Translations under genes and position numbers: made by a program
Shown here: positions 7,922 through 15,841 of the stretch, piece after piece
Layout: every line of letters starts with the position of its first letter
Numbering within the stretch: the first letter of the stretch is position 1
Notes under the pieces: generated by a model
What the model was told of the DNA's origin: nothing
Seen by the model: only the letters and a program-made list of their open reading frames with translations
The model's database searches: none
From: Pseudonocardia autotrophica
Lineage (GTDB): Bacteria; Actinomycetota; Actinomycetes; Mycobacteriales; Pseudonocardiaceae
Direction of reading: 5' to 3'
Length of the DNA stretch: 64,000 bases
Assembly (NCBI RefSeq): GCF_003945385.1
Contig: NZ_AP018920.1
Location: forward strand, 5,208,001 to 5,272,000

Positions 7922-9339
7922 CACGCCGCCGTGGCGAGCTCGGCCACCCGTTCCCGGATGCGGTCGGCCGCCGCCCGGAGTGCGGAGAGCTCGTCGGGCA
8001 GCAGATCGAGGGTGACGATCTCGCGCAGCCCGTTCCGGCCGAGCCGGGCCGGCAGCCCGACGTAGACCTCGGAGATGCCGTAGCTGCCGTCGCCCAGCAC
8101 CGCGGCGGGCATCACCTCGCCGGAGTCGGCGGCCATCGCCAGGACCATCCTGGCGGCGGACATCCCGGGTGCCATAAACGCGCTGCCGGAGCGGAGCAGC
8201 CCGACGACCTCACCGCCGGAGCCGCGGGCACGGGACACCACGGCGTCGAGCTCCGCGGCCGGGATCGCCGCGCTCAGCGGACGACCTCCGGTGGTGGCCG
8301 TGGAGAGCGGGATGACCATCTCCTCGCCGTGGCTGCCCAGCGCCCAGGCCTGGATCCGGTCGGCCCGCGCGACGCCGGTGAGCGAGGCCAGTGCCTGGAA
8401 GCGGGCGGTGTCGAGCACGCCGGCCATGCCGAGCACCCGGCCGGACGGCAGCCCGGACGCCGTCCACGCGTGCTGGGTCATCTCGTCCAGCGGGTTGGTC
8501 ACGACGACGATCACCGCCTGCGGCGACACCGCAGCGGCCCGCCGCGCGACGTCCCCGACGATCGCCGCGTTCGTGCTGATCAGATCGGATCGGCTCATCC
8601 CCGGTGTGCGCGGCTTCCCGGCGGTGATGATCACGTAGTCGGCGGGGCCGGCCTCGGCGACCGTCCCGGCGCCACGCACCCGGGTGCCGAACCCGGACAG
8701 CGCGGCGGTGTGCGTCAGGTCCAGCGCGATCCCCGCGGCCCGGCCCTCGTCGATGTCGACCAGCACGACCTCGTCGAACACGTCCGCGTCGGCGAGCCGC
8801 ATCGCGGCGATCATGCCGACGTTCCCGGCCCCGACGACGACCACCCGGCCGGACGCGGCGCTCCCCCGGCCGGTCGGCCGGGCCCCGGCCGCGCCGGGAC
8901 GCACCGCGCCCGGCAGCGGGGCGCCGCGCCGGAACAGTGCGCCGGACGGGGGCCGGACGGGCGGCGGCGGGCCGCCGGGCACCGGAGCGACCGGCGCGGG
9001 CGCCGGGCCGGCCGACCGCTCGGCCCGGCCGGCACCGGACGCGGTGCCCGGGGTCGCGCCGGACGCCGGATCGCGGCCGGGCAGGGCGCCGCGGCCGGGC
9101 AGAGCGCCGCGGCCGGGCACGGTGGCCGGGGTGCCGCCGGGGGCCGTGGCCGAGCCGGGTGTGGGTGCCGGTGGCGGCCCGGTTCCCGTCGCGGCGGCGG
9201 GCGGCGGCGGACCGGTCACGATCTCGGTCCCCAGCTCCCTGGCCCGCTCCCGGGCCAGCGGGGTGACGATGTCGCCCGGCCGCACGTACAGCGTCCCGCC
9301 GGCGGCCGCGTCGACCGATGCCGCTCCGTGCACGGTCAT
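7921..9339 (-). CDS. NAD malate dehydrogenase-family protein with long N-terminal BMC-targeting-like extension
   Basis: Residues 165-472 are a complete lactate/malate dehydrogenase fold. They include the NAD motif GAGNVG (170-175), the substrate loop RTPGMSR, GVLDTARF with the substrate-binding Arg, and the catalytic His in GSHGEEM. Arg (rather than Gln) at the specificity position in RTPGMSR favours malate/oxaloacetate over lactate. Before it lie about 165 extra residues: a short predicted amphipathic segment (DIVTPLARERARELGTEI, 23-40) and about 120 residues of Pro/Gly/Ala-rich linker. That architecture resembles BMC encapsulation peptides. The ATG at 9339 overlaps the BMC-T stop by 4 bp. 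The likely role is NAD+ recycling inside the shell, by inference. Confidence 0.85.
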   Translation of the reverse strand: MTVHGAASVDAAAGGTLYVRPGDIVTPLARERARELGTEIVTGPPPPAAATGTGPPPAPTPGSATAPGGTPATVPGRGALPGRGALPGRDPASGATPGTASGAGRAERSAGPAPAPVAPVPGGPPPPVRPPSGALFRRGAPLPGAVRPGAAGARPTGRGSAASGRVVVVGAGNVGMIAAMRLADADVFDEVVLVDIDEGRAAGIALDLTHTAALSGFGTRVRGAGTVAEAGPADYVIITAGKPRTPGMSRSDLISTNAAIVGDVARRAAAVSPQAVIVVVTNPLDEMTQHAWTASGLPSGRVLGMAGVLDTARFQALASLTGVARADRIQAWALGSHGEEMVIPLSTATTGGRPLSAAIPAAELDAVVSRARGSGGEVVGLLRSGSAFMAPGMSAARMVLAMAADSGEVMPAAVLGDGSYGISEVYVGLPARLGRNGLREIVTLDLLPDELSALRAAADRIRERVAELATAA

Positions 9340-9968
9340 CGCCCGGCCTCCCGTCCGTGGATGCCCTCCAGCGCATCGACCGCGGCGTCCCGGGCGGCCT
9401 GCACCGCGCTCTCGGTGCCGGACAGGAACATCCGGCCGAACCGGCCGACCGCGCGCAGCTCGATGACGGTGATGTCGGCGGCCTTCTCCGCCTCGTTCGC
9501 GGCGACCGCGATGTAGGCGGCCGGGGCCACCTCCATCACGAACAGGCTCTGCCCCGGCATCAGCATCGATCCCTTGCGCCACTTGTTCAGCAGCTGCGCC
9601 TGGTAGGGGTGCACGTTGGTGATGAACTGGGTGGAGGCGATCGTCGGCCGGATCCGGTCGGCCTCGGTCATCCCGAGCTCGTCGAGGATCGCCTGCCCGG
9701 AGGCGAGCACCTCGGCCTGCTGCTCGGAGTGGATCTCCAGCAGGCCGAACTCGCGCTCGATGATCTGCAGCGCGGGCCGCACACCGGCCGCCTTGAGCGC
9801 GATGTCGGCGGCCCGGAACACCTCGTTGCCGGGGGCCATCTCGATGTAGAGCTCGGCCATCCCGGCGAGCGGGACGTCGCCGGGGCTGGTCGCCGCGATG
9901 TGCGCCGCGCACTGCGGCTGCATCCGGTCGACGAACGCGTAGGTACGCAGGGTGGGGGTCGCGCTCAC
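9336..9968 (-). CDS. Microcompartment shell protein, BMC-T (tandem-domain trimer)
   Basis: A 210-aa protein with two BMC domains in tandem. Segments such as MAELYIEMAPGNEVFRAADI, GVRPALQIIEREFGLLEIHS and VMEVAPAAYIAVAANEAEKA repeat the BMC helix-strand pattern. BMC-T pseudohexamers sit in facets, and some carry gated central pores for larger metabolites. It resembles the BMC-T of Rhodococcus/Mycobacterium (RMM) loci as I recall them. The start is GTG 9968, preceded by GGAGGGTGG. The same GTG overlaps an in-frame TGA of the upstream strand, which may be the remnant of a coupled upstream gene. The IS110 copy now sits between it and the rest of the operon. Confidence 0.92.
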   Translation of the reverse strand: MSATPTLRTYAFVDRMQPQCAAHIAATSPGDVPLAGMAELYIEMAPGNEVFRAADIALKAAGVRPALQIIEREFGLLEIHSEQQAEVLASGQAILDELGMTEADRIRPTIASTQFITNVHPYQAQLLNKWRKGSMLMPGQSLFVMEVAPAAYIAVAANEAEKAADITVIELRAVGRFGRMFLSGTESAVQAARDAAVDALEGIHGREAGR

Positions 9969-9989
9969 TGGTCCACCCTCCGGGTGTCG

Positions 9990-10222
9990 GTGATCGTGAT
10001 TGGGTTGCCGATGCGCCCGAGGTGCCGCTGGGTCATCGCCCTGCTCGCTCGACTCGGTCGAGGTCCAGCATGAGATCTGCGGGGCCCAGCGGACACCCGG
10101 GATGCGCGGACCGTCGACAGGGCTGAGCGCCGTTGAGCGCCGATCAGTGAGCGAACCGGCAGCCGCATCCCGGCACCACATGAAGGCGCCTCCCCACTGG
10201 GACTAGCAGCGAGGAGGCTGAC
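9990..10222 (+). ncRNA. Candidate IS110 bridge (seek) RNA region
   Basis: IS110-group elements encode a structured guide RNA in the non-coding leader upstream of the transposase, with loops matching target and donor DNA (established for IS621 and relatives). This leader has the expected place and length and contains local inverted repeats, for example the GAGCGCC..GAGCGCC direct copies and CTCGACTCGGTCGAGG near 10050. I cannot assign the target and donor loops by eye, and the feature rests on family knowledge. Confidence 0.45.
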
Positions 10223-11506
10223 ATGCAGTCTGCCAGTACCACCAGCACCCGCAACCCCGCCCACGCCCACGCCACGTTGCCCGCCGACCCGCCCGGTGAT
10301 GTCACCGCCGGTCTGGACTGGGCCCGTGACGACCACGCGGTCGCGATCGTCGACCACCGCGGCACCCAGATCGGCCGCCACACCATCGACCACACCGCGG
10401 CCGGTCTGCGGGAACTGGTCGCGCTCCTGCGCCGCGCCGGGGCAGCCGAGGTCGCGATCGAACGCCCCGACGGCCCCGTCGTCGACACCCTGCTCCAGGC
10501 CGGGATCACCGTGGTCGTGATCAGCCCCAACCAGGTCAAGAACCTGCGCGGACGCTACGGCTCGGCCGGGAACAAGGACGATCGCTTCGATGCCTACGTC
10601 CTGGCCGACACCCTGCGCACCGACCGCGCCCGCCTGGCCCCGCTGACCCCGGACCGCCCCGAGACCGCGACCCTGCGCCGGGCCTGCCGCACCCGCAAGG
10701 ACCTCGTTGGCCACCGGGTCGCGGTGGCCAACCAGCTGCGCGCGCACCTGCGCACCGTGCTGCCCGGCGTGGTCGGGCTCTTCGCCCACATCGACTCCGC
10801 GATCAGCCTGACCTTCCTGCGCAGCTTCGCCACCCAGGACCACATCGACGCGCTCACTACCGCCGGGCTGGCCGCCTGGCTGAGCGAGGTCGGCTACTGC
10901 GGGCGCACCGCCCCGGCCGTGCTCCACGCCCGTCTGCGCACCGCGCCCCGCGGCCTGACCGGGCACGACGCCGAGATCAACACCGAGATCACCCACGCCC
11001 TGACCAACGTGTTGACCACGCTCAACACGCAGATCGCCACCGTGTCGGCCCAGATCGAGCGCCAGCTCGCCGAGCACGCCGACGCCCACGTGTTCACCAA
11101 CCTCCCGCGAGCCGGACGAGTCCGCGCCGCCCGACTGCTCGCCGAGATCGGCGACTGCCGGGCCCGCTTCCCCACTCCCGAAGCGCTGACCTGCCTGGCC
11201 GGCGTCGCCCCGTCGACCCGCCAGTCCGGCAAACACCGCTCGGTCGGCTTCCGCTGGGCCTGCGACAAACAACTCCGCGACGCCGTCTGCGACTTCGCCG
11301 GCGACTCGCGACGCGCCAACCCCTGGGCCGACGACCTCTACCAACGCGCCCGCGACCGCGGGCACGACCACGCCCACGCGGTCCGGATCCTGGGCCGCGC
11401 CTGGCTGTTCGTCATCTGGCACTGCTGGCAGGACAACCTCGCCTACGACCCCACCCGACACCGCGCCCTCCAACGCCTCCTCGAAGATCAACAAGCGGCG
11501 GGTTGA
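10223..11506 (+). CDS. IS110-family DEDD transposase
   Basis: The 427-aa protein has the RuvC-like DEDD domain at the N-terminus: GLDWARDDHAVAIVD, then AIERPDG, then NKDDRFDAYVLAD. The C-terminal transposase_20 domain contains the helix-hairpin-helix region LPRAGRVRAARLLAEIGD and the catalytic-serine block APSTRQSGKHR. It appears intact. GAGGAGG precedes ATG 10223. The enzyme recombines element and target DNA under RNA guidance. Transcription opposes the BMC operon, so the copy is likely polar on BMC-T and the genes beyond it unless a promoter arises in or near the element. Confidence 0.95.
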   Translation: MQSASTTSTRNPAHAHATLPADPPGDVTAGLDWARDDHAVAIVDHRGTQIGRHTIDHTAAGLRELVALLRRAGAAEVAIERPDGPVVDTLLQAGITVVVISPNQVKNLRGRYGSAGNKDDRFDAYVLADTLRTDRARLAPLTPDRPETATLRRACRTRKDLVGHRVAVANQLRAHLRTVLPGVVGLFAHIDSAISLTFLRSFATQDHIDALTTAGLAAWLSEVGYCGRTAPAVLHARLRTAPRGLTGHDAEINTEITHALTNVLTTLNTQIATVSAQIERQLAEHADAHVFTNLPRAGRVRAARLLAEIGDCRARFPTPEALTCLAGVAPSTRQSGKHRSVGFRWACDKQLRDAVCDFAGDSRRANPWADDLYQRARDRGHDHAHAVRILGRAWLFVIWHCWQDNLAYDPTRHRALQRLLEDQQAAG

Positions 11507-11517
11507 CACAGGGCATC

Positions 11518-12432
11518 TCATGCCCGCTCCCCCGCCCTGGCGATCCCGACCGGGGTGATGAGCAGGGCGTGCGGATAGGTCACGACGGTTCGCTCCAGGT
11601 AGCCGGCCAGCGCGTCTTCCGCGCCGGGGATCATCAGGGCGCCGCCCGCCAGGTGCAGCGGCAGGTCCTCGGCGCCCTCGGTCAGCGCGCGGACGTTCTC
11701 CGCGATCCGTTGCAGCCCCGGGACCAGCACCGAAAGGGCCTCGCGCGGATGCGTCCGCTTGTAGCTCTCGGCCTCCTCGATCCCGATGCCGAGGCCACCG
11801 GCCAGCACCAGGTCCAGGTGGTGCCCGCCGCCGGGGCGGTCGTCGAGCCGGACCAGCTCGCCGTCGCGGTAGACGCCGACCCCGGTCGAGCCACCCCCGA
11901 CGTCGACGACGACACCGTCGCGCACCTCCAGCGTGCGCTGCGCCGCGCCGACCTCGTCGACCAGTCCGACCTCGTCGAACCCGGCGGACTCGCAGACGTA
12001 GGTGCAGGCCCTCGCGTCCGCCACCGGGATGCACGGCGGGTAGGCGGTCGCGGCGCTGCGCAGTTCGACGCCGAGCGCGGCCTCGGCGCGTTCCCTGAGC
12101 CCGCGGACCGTGGCGGTGGCGCGGGCGAAGTCGACGACGACGCCGTCGGCGAGCGCGCCGGAGGGATGGCTCTGCACCCAGATCGGCTGCTCCCCGCCGT
12201 CGGCTGTCACCGCGAGCACGACCAGCACGCAGCCGGCCGTCCCGAGATCGACACCGACCCGCAGGGTGCCCGCGGCCGCCGCTGCGGCGGCCGCGGGCCG
12301 GTCCGGCTCACCGTGCTCGCCGATCGCCGCCGCGGTGGCGGCCGCCGCGGCGAGCAGCGCCTTCGGGCCGGACGACGGCGGCTCGGCCGGCCGGGGCCGC
12401 CGGGTCCGCCGCCGGGCGGTGGTGGTCGCCAT
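11518..12432 (-). CDS. EutJ-like actin/Hsp70-fold protein of the BMC operon
   Basis: A 304-aa protein with actin-fold nucleotide motifs: VGVDLGTAGCVLVV (phosphate 1), VDVGGGSTGVGVY (phosphate 2) and LAGGALMIPG (adenosine). GGHHLDLVLAG and EEAESYKRTH are close to Escherichia coli EutJ. EutJ proteins are thought to be chaperones or reactivation factors associated with BMCs. Residues 1-55 are a basic and Ala-rich extension. The protein ends ITPVGIARAGERA, a few residues earlier than EutJ, and the stop lies at the IS110 junction, so the last residues may have been replaced. ATG 12432 abuts the stop of the dehydrogenase gene. Confidence 0.85.
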   Translation of the reverse strand: MATTTARRRTRRPRPAEPPSSGPKALLAAAAATAAAIGEHGEPDRPAAAAAAAAGTLRVGVDLGTAGCVLVVLAVTADGGEQPIWVQSHPSGALADGVVVDFARATATVRGLRERAEAALGVELRSAATAYPPCIPVADARACTYVCESAGFDEVGLVDEVGAAQRTLEVRDGVVVDVGGGSTGVGVYRDGELVRLDDRPGGGHHLDLVLAGGLGIGIEEAESYKRTHPREALSVLVPGLQRIAENVRALTEGAEDLPLHLAGGALMIPGAEDALAGYLERTVVTYPHALLITPVGIARAGERA

Positions 12433-13842
12433 CTAGAGCTCCACCGGGTCGTAGACGGTCCGCCACGGGCGCACCTCGTGCGCGATCCGCTTGATGTTGA
12501 TCAGGTGCAACGGGGTGACGTTGTCCGAGCAGATCGATCCGCTCCAGGTGCCGGTGCCGAGCTGGAACGACGGGTCGACGTCGGTCGAGTACCCCATCCC
12601 GCCGAACAGCGCCGGGGTGTTGATCACGATCCGGCCGGCCGGCAGCGTCCCGAACGGCGCGATCTCCGCCGGGTCGGCCGCGTGCACCGCGGTGGTGTGC
12701 CCCTCGCCGTCGAGCGCCAGGATCTCCCGGCAGCGTCGCCAGCCGGCTGCGGCGTCGGGCACCTGGTACACCGACAGCACCGGGCCGAGGATCTCCCGCG
12801 ACAGCGGCGTGCCGGGGCCGACGGTGTCGAGCCGGCAGGCGAGCACCCGGGTCGACGACGGCACGGTGAACCCGGCCAGCTCGGCCAGCCGGGGCGCGGT
12901 CTGGCCGACCGAGCCGGGTCGCATCGCGCCTCGGTCGTCGAACAGCACCCGGGCCAGCGCGGCCTGCTGGGGCGCGTTCATCCAGTAGGCGCCGCGCTCC
13001 TCGAACGCGGCGAGGAACGCCGGCGCCACCGCGTCGACCACGACGACCGACTGCTCGGCCACGCACGCGGTGCCGTTGTCGAACGACTTCGAGGTGATGA
13101 TCATCTCGGCGGCCTCGGCCGGGTCCGGCACGCTGACCCCGACGTAGGCCGGCACGTTCCCGGCGCCGACCGCGATGGTCGGCTTGCCGCTGGAGTAGGC
13201 GGCCCGCACCATCCCCGGCCCGCCGGTGGCGAGCACGAGTGCGATCTCGTCGCGGCTCATCAGCTCGCGGGTGGCCGGGAGCGTCGGGTTCTCCAGGCAG
13301 GACAGGAGCCCCTCGGGGGCCCCGGCGGCGACCGCGGCCTCGGCCATCACCTGCACCGCGCGCAGCGTGCAGCGGGCCGCCCGCGGGTGCGGGGCGTGCA
13401 CGATCGCGTTGCCCGACTTCACCGCGGCCAGACTCTTGAACAGCGCCGTCGACGTCGGGTTGGTCACCGGGATGATCCCGGCGAGCACCCCCATCGGGGA
13501 CCCGACGGCGGTGACCCGGGCGTCGTCGTCCACCCAGAGCACGCCGATCGCCCGCCGTTCGAGCATCCACTTCGCGACGAAGCCGGTGTTGTACCGGTTC
13601 TTGTAGATCTTGTGCTCGTAGATGCCGTACCCGGTCTCGTCGACGGCGAGCCGGGCGAGCTCCTCGGCGGCCTTCGTCCCGGCCAGCGCCATCGCCCGCA
13701 CGTAGCGGTCGAGCGTCTCCTGGTCGGTCCCGGCGAGCTCGGCGAAGGCCGCGGCGGCGGCACGGACCTTCGTCCGTACGTCGGCCAGACCGGCCAGGTC
13801 GGCGTCGAGCTGTGGCGGGTCGGGGGCGGTGGCTGCGGTCAT
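12433..13842 (-). CDS. CoA-acylating aldehyde dehydrogenase (EutE/PduP-like), BMC core enzyme
   Basis: The 469-aa protein has the acylating aldehyde dehydrogenase layout. It contains GIIPVTNPTSTALFKSL, the ATGGPGMVRAAYSSGKP cofactor region, and the catalytic cysteine in SFDNGTACVAEQ. It would convert the aldehyde made in the compartment to acyl-CoA with NAD+ reduction. ATG 13842 is chosen over GTG 13848 because GAGG lies at the right distance from it. Unlike PduP/EutE, I see no obvious N-terminal amphipathic encapsulation helix before the folded domain. It lies between BMC-H and EutJ-like genes, the usual BMC core order. Confidence 0.92.
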   Translation of the reverse strand: MTAATAPDPPQLDADLAGLADVRTKVRAAAAAFAELAGTDQETLDRYVRAMALAGTKAAEELARLAVDETGYGIYEHKIYKNRYNTGFVAKWMLERRAIGVLWVDDDARVTAVGSPMGVLAGIIPVTNPTSTALFKSLAAVKSGNAIVHAPHPRAARCTLRAVQVMAEAAVAAGAPEGLLSCLENPTLPATRELMSRDEIALVLATGGPGMVRAAYSSGKPTIAVGAGNVPAYVGVSVPDPAEAAEMIITSKSFDNGTACVAEQSVVVVDAVAPAFLAAFEERGAYWMNAPQQAALARVLFDDRGAMRPGSVGQTAPRLAELAGFTVPSSTRVLACRLDTVGPGTPLSREILGPVLSVYQVPDAAAGWRRCREILALDGEGHTTAVHAADPAEIAPFGTLPAGRIVINTPALFGGMGYSTDVDPSFQLGTGTWSGSICSDNVTPLHLINIKRIAHEVRPWRTVYDPVEL

Positions 13843-13886
13843 CTCCACACCTCGGGTTCGTCAGGGGTCGACGTGGGCACGCCCGG

Positions 13887-13901
13887 CCGCCGCTCCGGCG
13901 G
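13887..13901 (-). terminator. Intra-operon hairpin after BMC-H
   Basis: CCGCCG (13887-13892) and CGGCGG (13896-13901) form a tight 6-bp, 3-nt-loop hairpin in the 95-bp gap between BMC-H and the aldehyde dehydrogenase. It could attenuate readthrough so that shell subunit exceeds enzyme. This is inference from placement. Confidence 0.4.
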
Positions 13902-13937
13902 ACGCCGGAACGGTGCGGGGGCTCGGGTGGGGCGGAC

Positions 13938-14261
13938 TCAGCCCTTGGGACGGGTGAGGACGGCGAGGATGCTCTCGGTCTCGTCGTGCGGCCGCGGGAT
14001 GACGTGCACGGACACCACCTCGCCCGCCTTCTCCGCGGCTACCGCGCCCGCGTCGGTCGCGGCCTTCACCGCACCGACGTCGCCCCGGACCATCACGGTC
14101 ACCAGACCGCCGCCGATCTCGCGGTGCCCGAGCACCTGGACGTTGGCCGCCTTCACCATCGCGTCGGCGGCCTCGATGGCGCCGACCAGCCCCTTGGTCT
14201 CGATCAGGCCCAGCGCTCCGCGCAGGGCGGGTGCGGCCGGGGTCGCAGTCGTCGGAGCCAT
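13938..14261 (-). CDS. Microcompartment shell protein, BMC-H hexamer type (main operon)
   Basis: A 107-aa single BMC-domain protein with [20 protein letters not shown], then [17 protein letters not shown] and [13 protein letters not shown] short Ala/Thr/Pro-rich N-terminus precedes the domain. AGGAGG sits 5-6 bases before ATG 14261. It is the second gene of the operon, after the vertex protein. Its sequence is close to the separately transcribed BMC-H at 4287-4592, so the shell probably mixes two paralogues. Confidence 0.95.
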   Translation of the reverse strand: MAPTTATPAAPALRGALGLIETKGLVGAIEAADAMVKAANVQVLGHREIGGGLVTVMVRGDVGAVKAATDAGAVAAEKAGEVVSVHVIPRPHDETESILAVLTRPKG

Positions 14262-14306
14262 GTCGTCCTCCTGAAGTGGTTCGGATGGGTGCACGGGTGC
14301 CGGATC

Positions 14307-14600
14307 TCAGGTCTTCTGGTAAGTGACGGCGCCGGAGCGGACGACGGTGTCCGCGATCCCGACGACGGCCAGGTCGGTCGGCACGTCCGTGCCGGCAGCC
14401 ACCCGGGCCGCGCTGCCGGTCGCGACCAGCACGATCTCGCCGACCCCCGCACCGACGGTGTCGACGGCGACCCGGGACGGTCCGCCGTCGCGCTCGGGAT
14501 CGTCGGCGGCGGCCTCCTGCACGAGCAGCAACGTGAACCGCTCGAGCCCGGGGCCCTTGATCGTCGAGACGACCTGTCCGAGCACCTTGGCCAGCTGCAT
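14307..14600 (-). CDS. Microcompartment vertex protein, BMC-P (EutN/CcmL family)
   Basis: A 97-aa protein with the CcmL/EutN signature. It begins MQLAKVLGQVVSTIKGPGLE, continues with VAVDTVGAGVGEIVLVATGSAAR and ends DLAVVGIADTV. Pentamers of this family close the vertices of the icosahedral shell. GGAGGTG lies 8 bp before ATG 14600; a GTG at 14627 is possible but adds residues not typical of the family. It is the first gene of the main BMC operon, downstream of the regulatory repeat at 14705-14731. Confidence 0.95.
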   Translation of the reverse strand: MQLAKVLGQVVSTIKGPGLERFTLLLVQEAAADDPERDGGPSRVAVDTVGAGVGEIVLVATGSAARVAAGTDVPTDLAVVGIADTVVRSGAVTYQKT

Positions 14601-14667
14601 GCCCGGGCCACCTCCGTCGGTAGACACGTGGTGGAAGGCGTGCGCCGGACCACCGCTGGCGGGGACA

Positions 14668-14675
14668 GTAGGTCC
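14668..14675 (-). promoter_or_regulatory. GACCTAC promoter-like element of the main BMC operon
   Basis: On the minus strand GGACCTAC (followed by TGTC) lies 29 bp downstream of repeat B, matching GGACCTACCGTC 28 bp downstream of repeat A. It is a plausible -10 region of an activator-dependent promoter. Confidence 0.5.
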
Positions 14676-14704
14676 GGCACGTTCCGGTGAGCCTTATCCG
14701 TCCG

Positions 14705-14731
14705 GGACAACGTCACGGTCGGTCGTTGTCC
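14705..14731. promoter_or_regulatory. 27-bp inverted repeat B, GGACAA-N15-TTGTCC, in the BMC divergent promoter
   Basis: GGACAAC (14705-14711) and GTTGTCC (14725-14731) are perfect inverted copies with the same 13-bp spacer length as repeat A. The site lies in the 235-bp gap between the BMC operon (minus) and the AttH-like/HAD/phosphatase operon (plus), so it may serve both. Confidence 0.75.
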
Positions 14732-14835
14732 ATCGGCACCGTGGCCGGGCGGGGGTCCGCGCGGGAGCGTGCTGGATGTCAGGCACAGCCCCCGTCGTCC
14801 GGCGGCCGGGCCCGTACGCGCCAGGAGGTTCACCG

Positions 14836-15834
14836 GTGATCCGCCCCGAGGACGCACAGTTCCATGCTCCGACCAGCGACGACCCGCTCTGGGCGGAGAC
14901 CAACTACTTCGGTCTCTACGCCGGGCAGGACACCGACCGGCCGCTCAACATCGGGCTGTACGGACTGTTCCGGGAGCCGCTCGGTGTCGTCGGGTCGACG
15001 GTCTCGGTCAACAGCCGCCGGGTCACCGCGCCCTGGGAGGCCGAGTACTGGGACGCCTGGGAGCACCTGGTCGTGCCGCAGCCGTCGAACCTGCTCGACT
15101 ACGAGCTGGCGAACGGGCTGAAGGTCGTCGCCACCGACCCGCACCGGATCTGGGACGTGTCCTACTCGGACCCGGCCGCCGACCTGGAGATCCGGTTCCG
15201 GTACACGGCGCTGCACGAGCCGTACGACATCAACGACCCCGACCAGGACCCGCTCGCCGCCGATCGGGACATGGCGAAGACCTGGGGGCACGCCTACGCC
15301 GGTCACTTCGACCAGACCGGGCACTACGAGGGCGAGATCAGGCTGCGTGGCCGGACCACCCCGATCGACTGCGTGTCCACGATGGACCACAGCTGGGGTG
15401 TCCGTGCGGAGCGGCAGACCTCGCGGCTGAGCTGGCTGCACGCGCACGTCGGCCCGGAGCTGGCGCTGCACGGGCTGTTCGACTTCACGACCGAGAACGG
15501 GCCGGACGGCGAGTCGCCGCTGCGGCTCACCCACGGCTACGTCCTCGACCACGGCACGCTGCGCGGCCTCAAGGCCGGCTCCGGGGTCACCAAGCGCTCC
15601 CGGCTCTATCCGGAGCGGATCTCGATCAGCGTCACCGACTCCGCCGACCGGGTGTGGGAGGCCGACGGGCAGGCGCTGACGTCGTTCCCGTGGCAGTCCC
15701 AGCCGGGGGTCGTCGGGCACAACGCGCTGCTGCGCTGGACGCTCGACGGGCACACCGCGTACGGCGAGTGCATGGACTTCATCGGCATGGGTGAGCTCGG
15801 TGCGATCTACGACCGGGTGCACGGCGGCTCGTGA
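14836..15834 (+). CDS. AttH/CrtC-like (DUF7064-type) lipocalin-fold protein
   Basis: A 332-aa soluble protein with no signal peptide, containing GRTTPIDCVSTMDHSWGVRAER and DFIGMGELGAIYDRVH. The pattern resembles AttH/hydroxyneurosporene-synthase-like double-lipocalin proteins (annotated DUF7064/7065 in actinobacteria, as I recall). These bind or hydrate lipophilic compounds in a few known cases; the reaction here is unknown. AGGAGG sits 7 bp before GTG 14836. It heads a three-gene operon divergent from the BMC operon and sharing its regulatory gap, which makes a BMC-related role plausible. Confidence 0.65.
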   Translation: MIRPEDAQFHAPTSDDPLWAETNYFGLYAGQDTDRPLNIGLYGLFREPLGVVGSTVSVNSRRVTAPWEAEYWDAWEHLVVPQPSNLLDYELANGLKVVATDPHRIWDVSYSDPAADLEIRFRYTALHEPYDINDPDQDPLAADRDMAKTWGHAYAGHFDQTGHYEGEIRLRGRTTPIDCVSTMDHSWGVRAERQTSRLSWLHAHVGPELALHGLFDFTTENGPDGESPLRLTHGYVLDHGTLRGLKAGSGVTKRSRLYPERISISVTDSADRVWEADGQALTSFPWQSQPGVVGHNALLRWTLDGHTAYGECMDFIGMGELGAIYDRVHGGS

Positions 15835-15841
15835 TCCCGGC

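Larger units (their letters stand above)
9985..11517 (+). mobile_element. IS110-family insertion sequence inside the BMC operon (ends approximate)
   Basis: One transposase gene with a non-coding leader of about 200 bp sits between the BMC-T and EutJ-like genes, in the opposite orientation to both. IS110 elements lack terminal inverted repeats and make little or no target duplication, so exact ends cannot be fixed from one copy. The left end lies somewhere in 9970-10060, and the right end within about 15 bp of the transposase stop. The EutJ-like stop codon (11518-11520) lies 12 bp beyond the transposase stop. Confidence 0.85.

Noticed and set aside
7921..9339. Lactate dehydrogenase for the BMC dehydrogenase
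   Set aside because: The substrate-specificity loop reads RTPGMSR with Arg at the malate position rather than the Gln of lactate dehydrogenases.
11503..14274. 923-codon open frame on the plus strand over the EutJ-like, aldehyde dehydrogenase and BMC-H genes
   Set aside because: The minus-strand genes have unmistakable motifs and ribosome sites; the plus reading has none.
4287..14600. Classical ethanolamine or propanediol utilisation locus
   Set aside because: No EutBC or PduCDE, no B12 genes and no EutD/PduL; only general shell and dehydrogenase components are shared.
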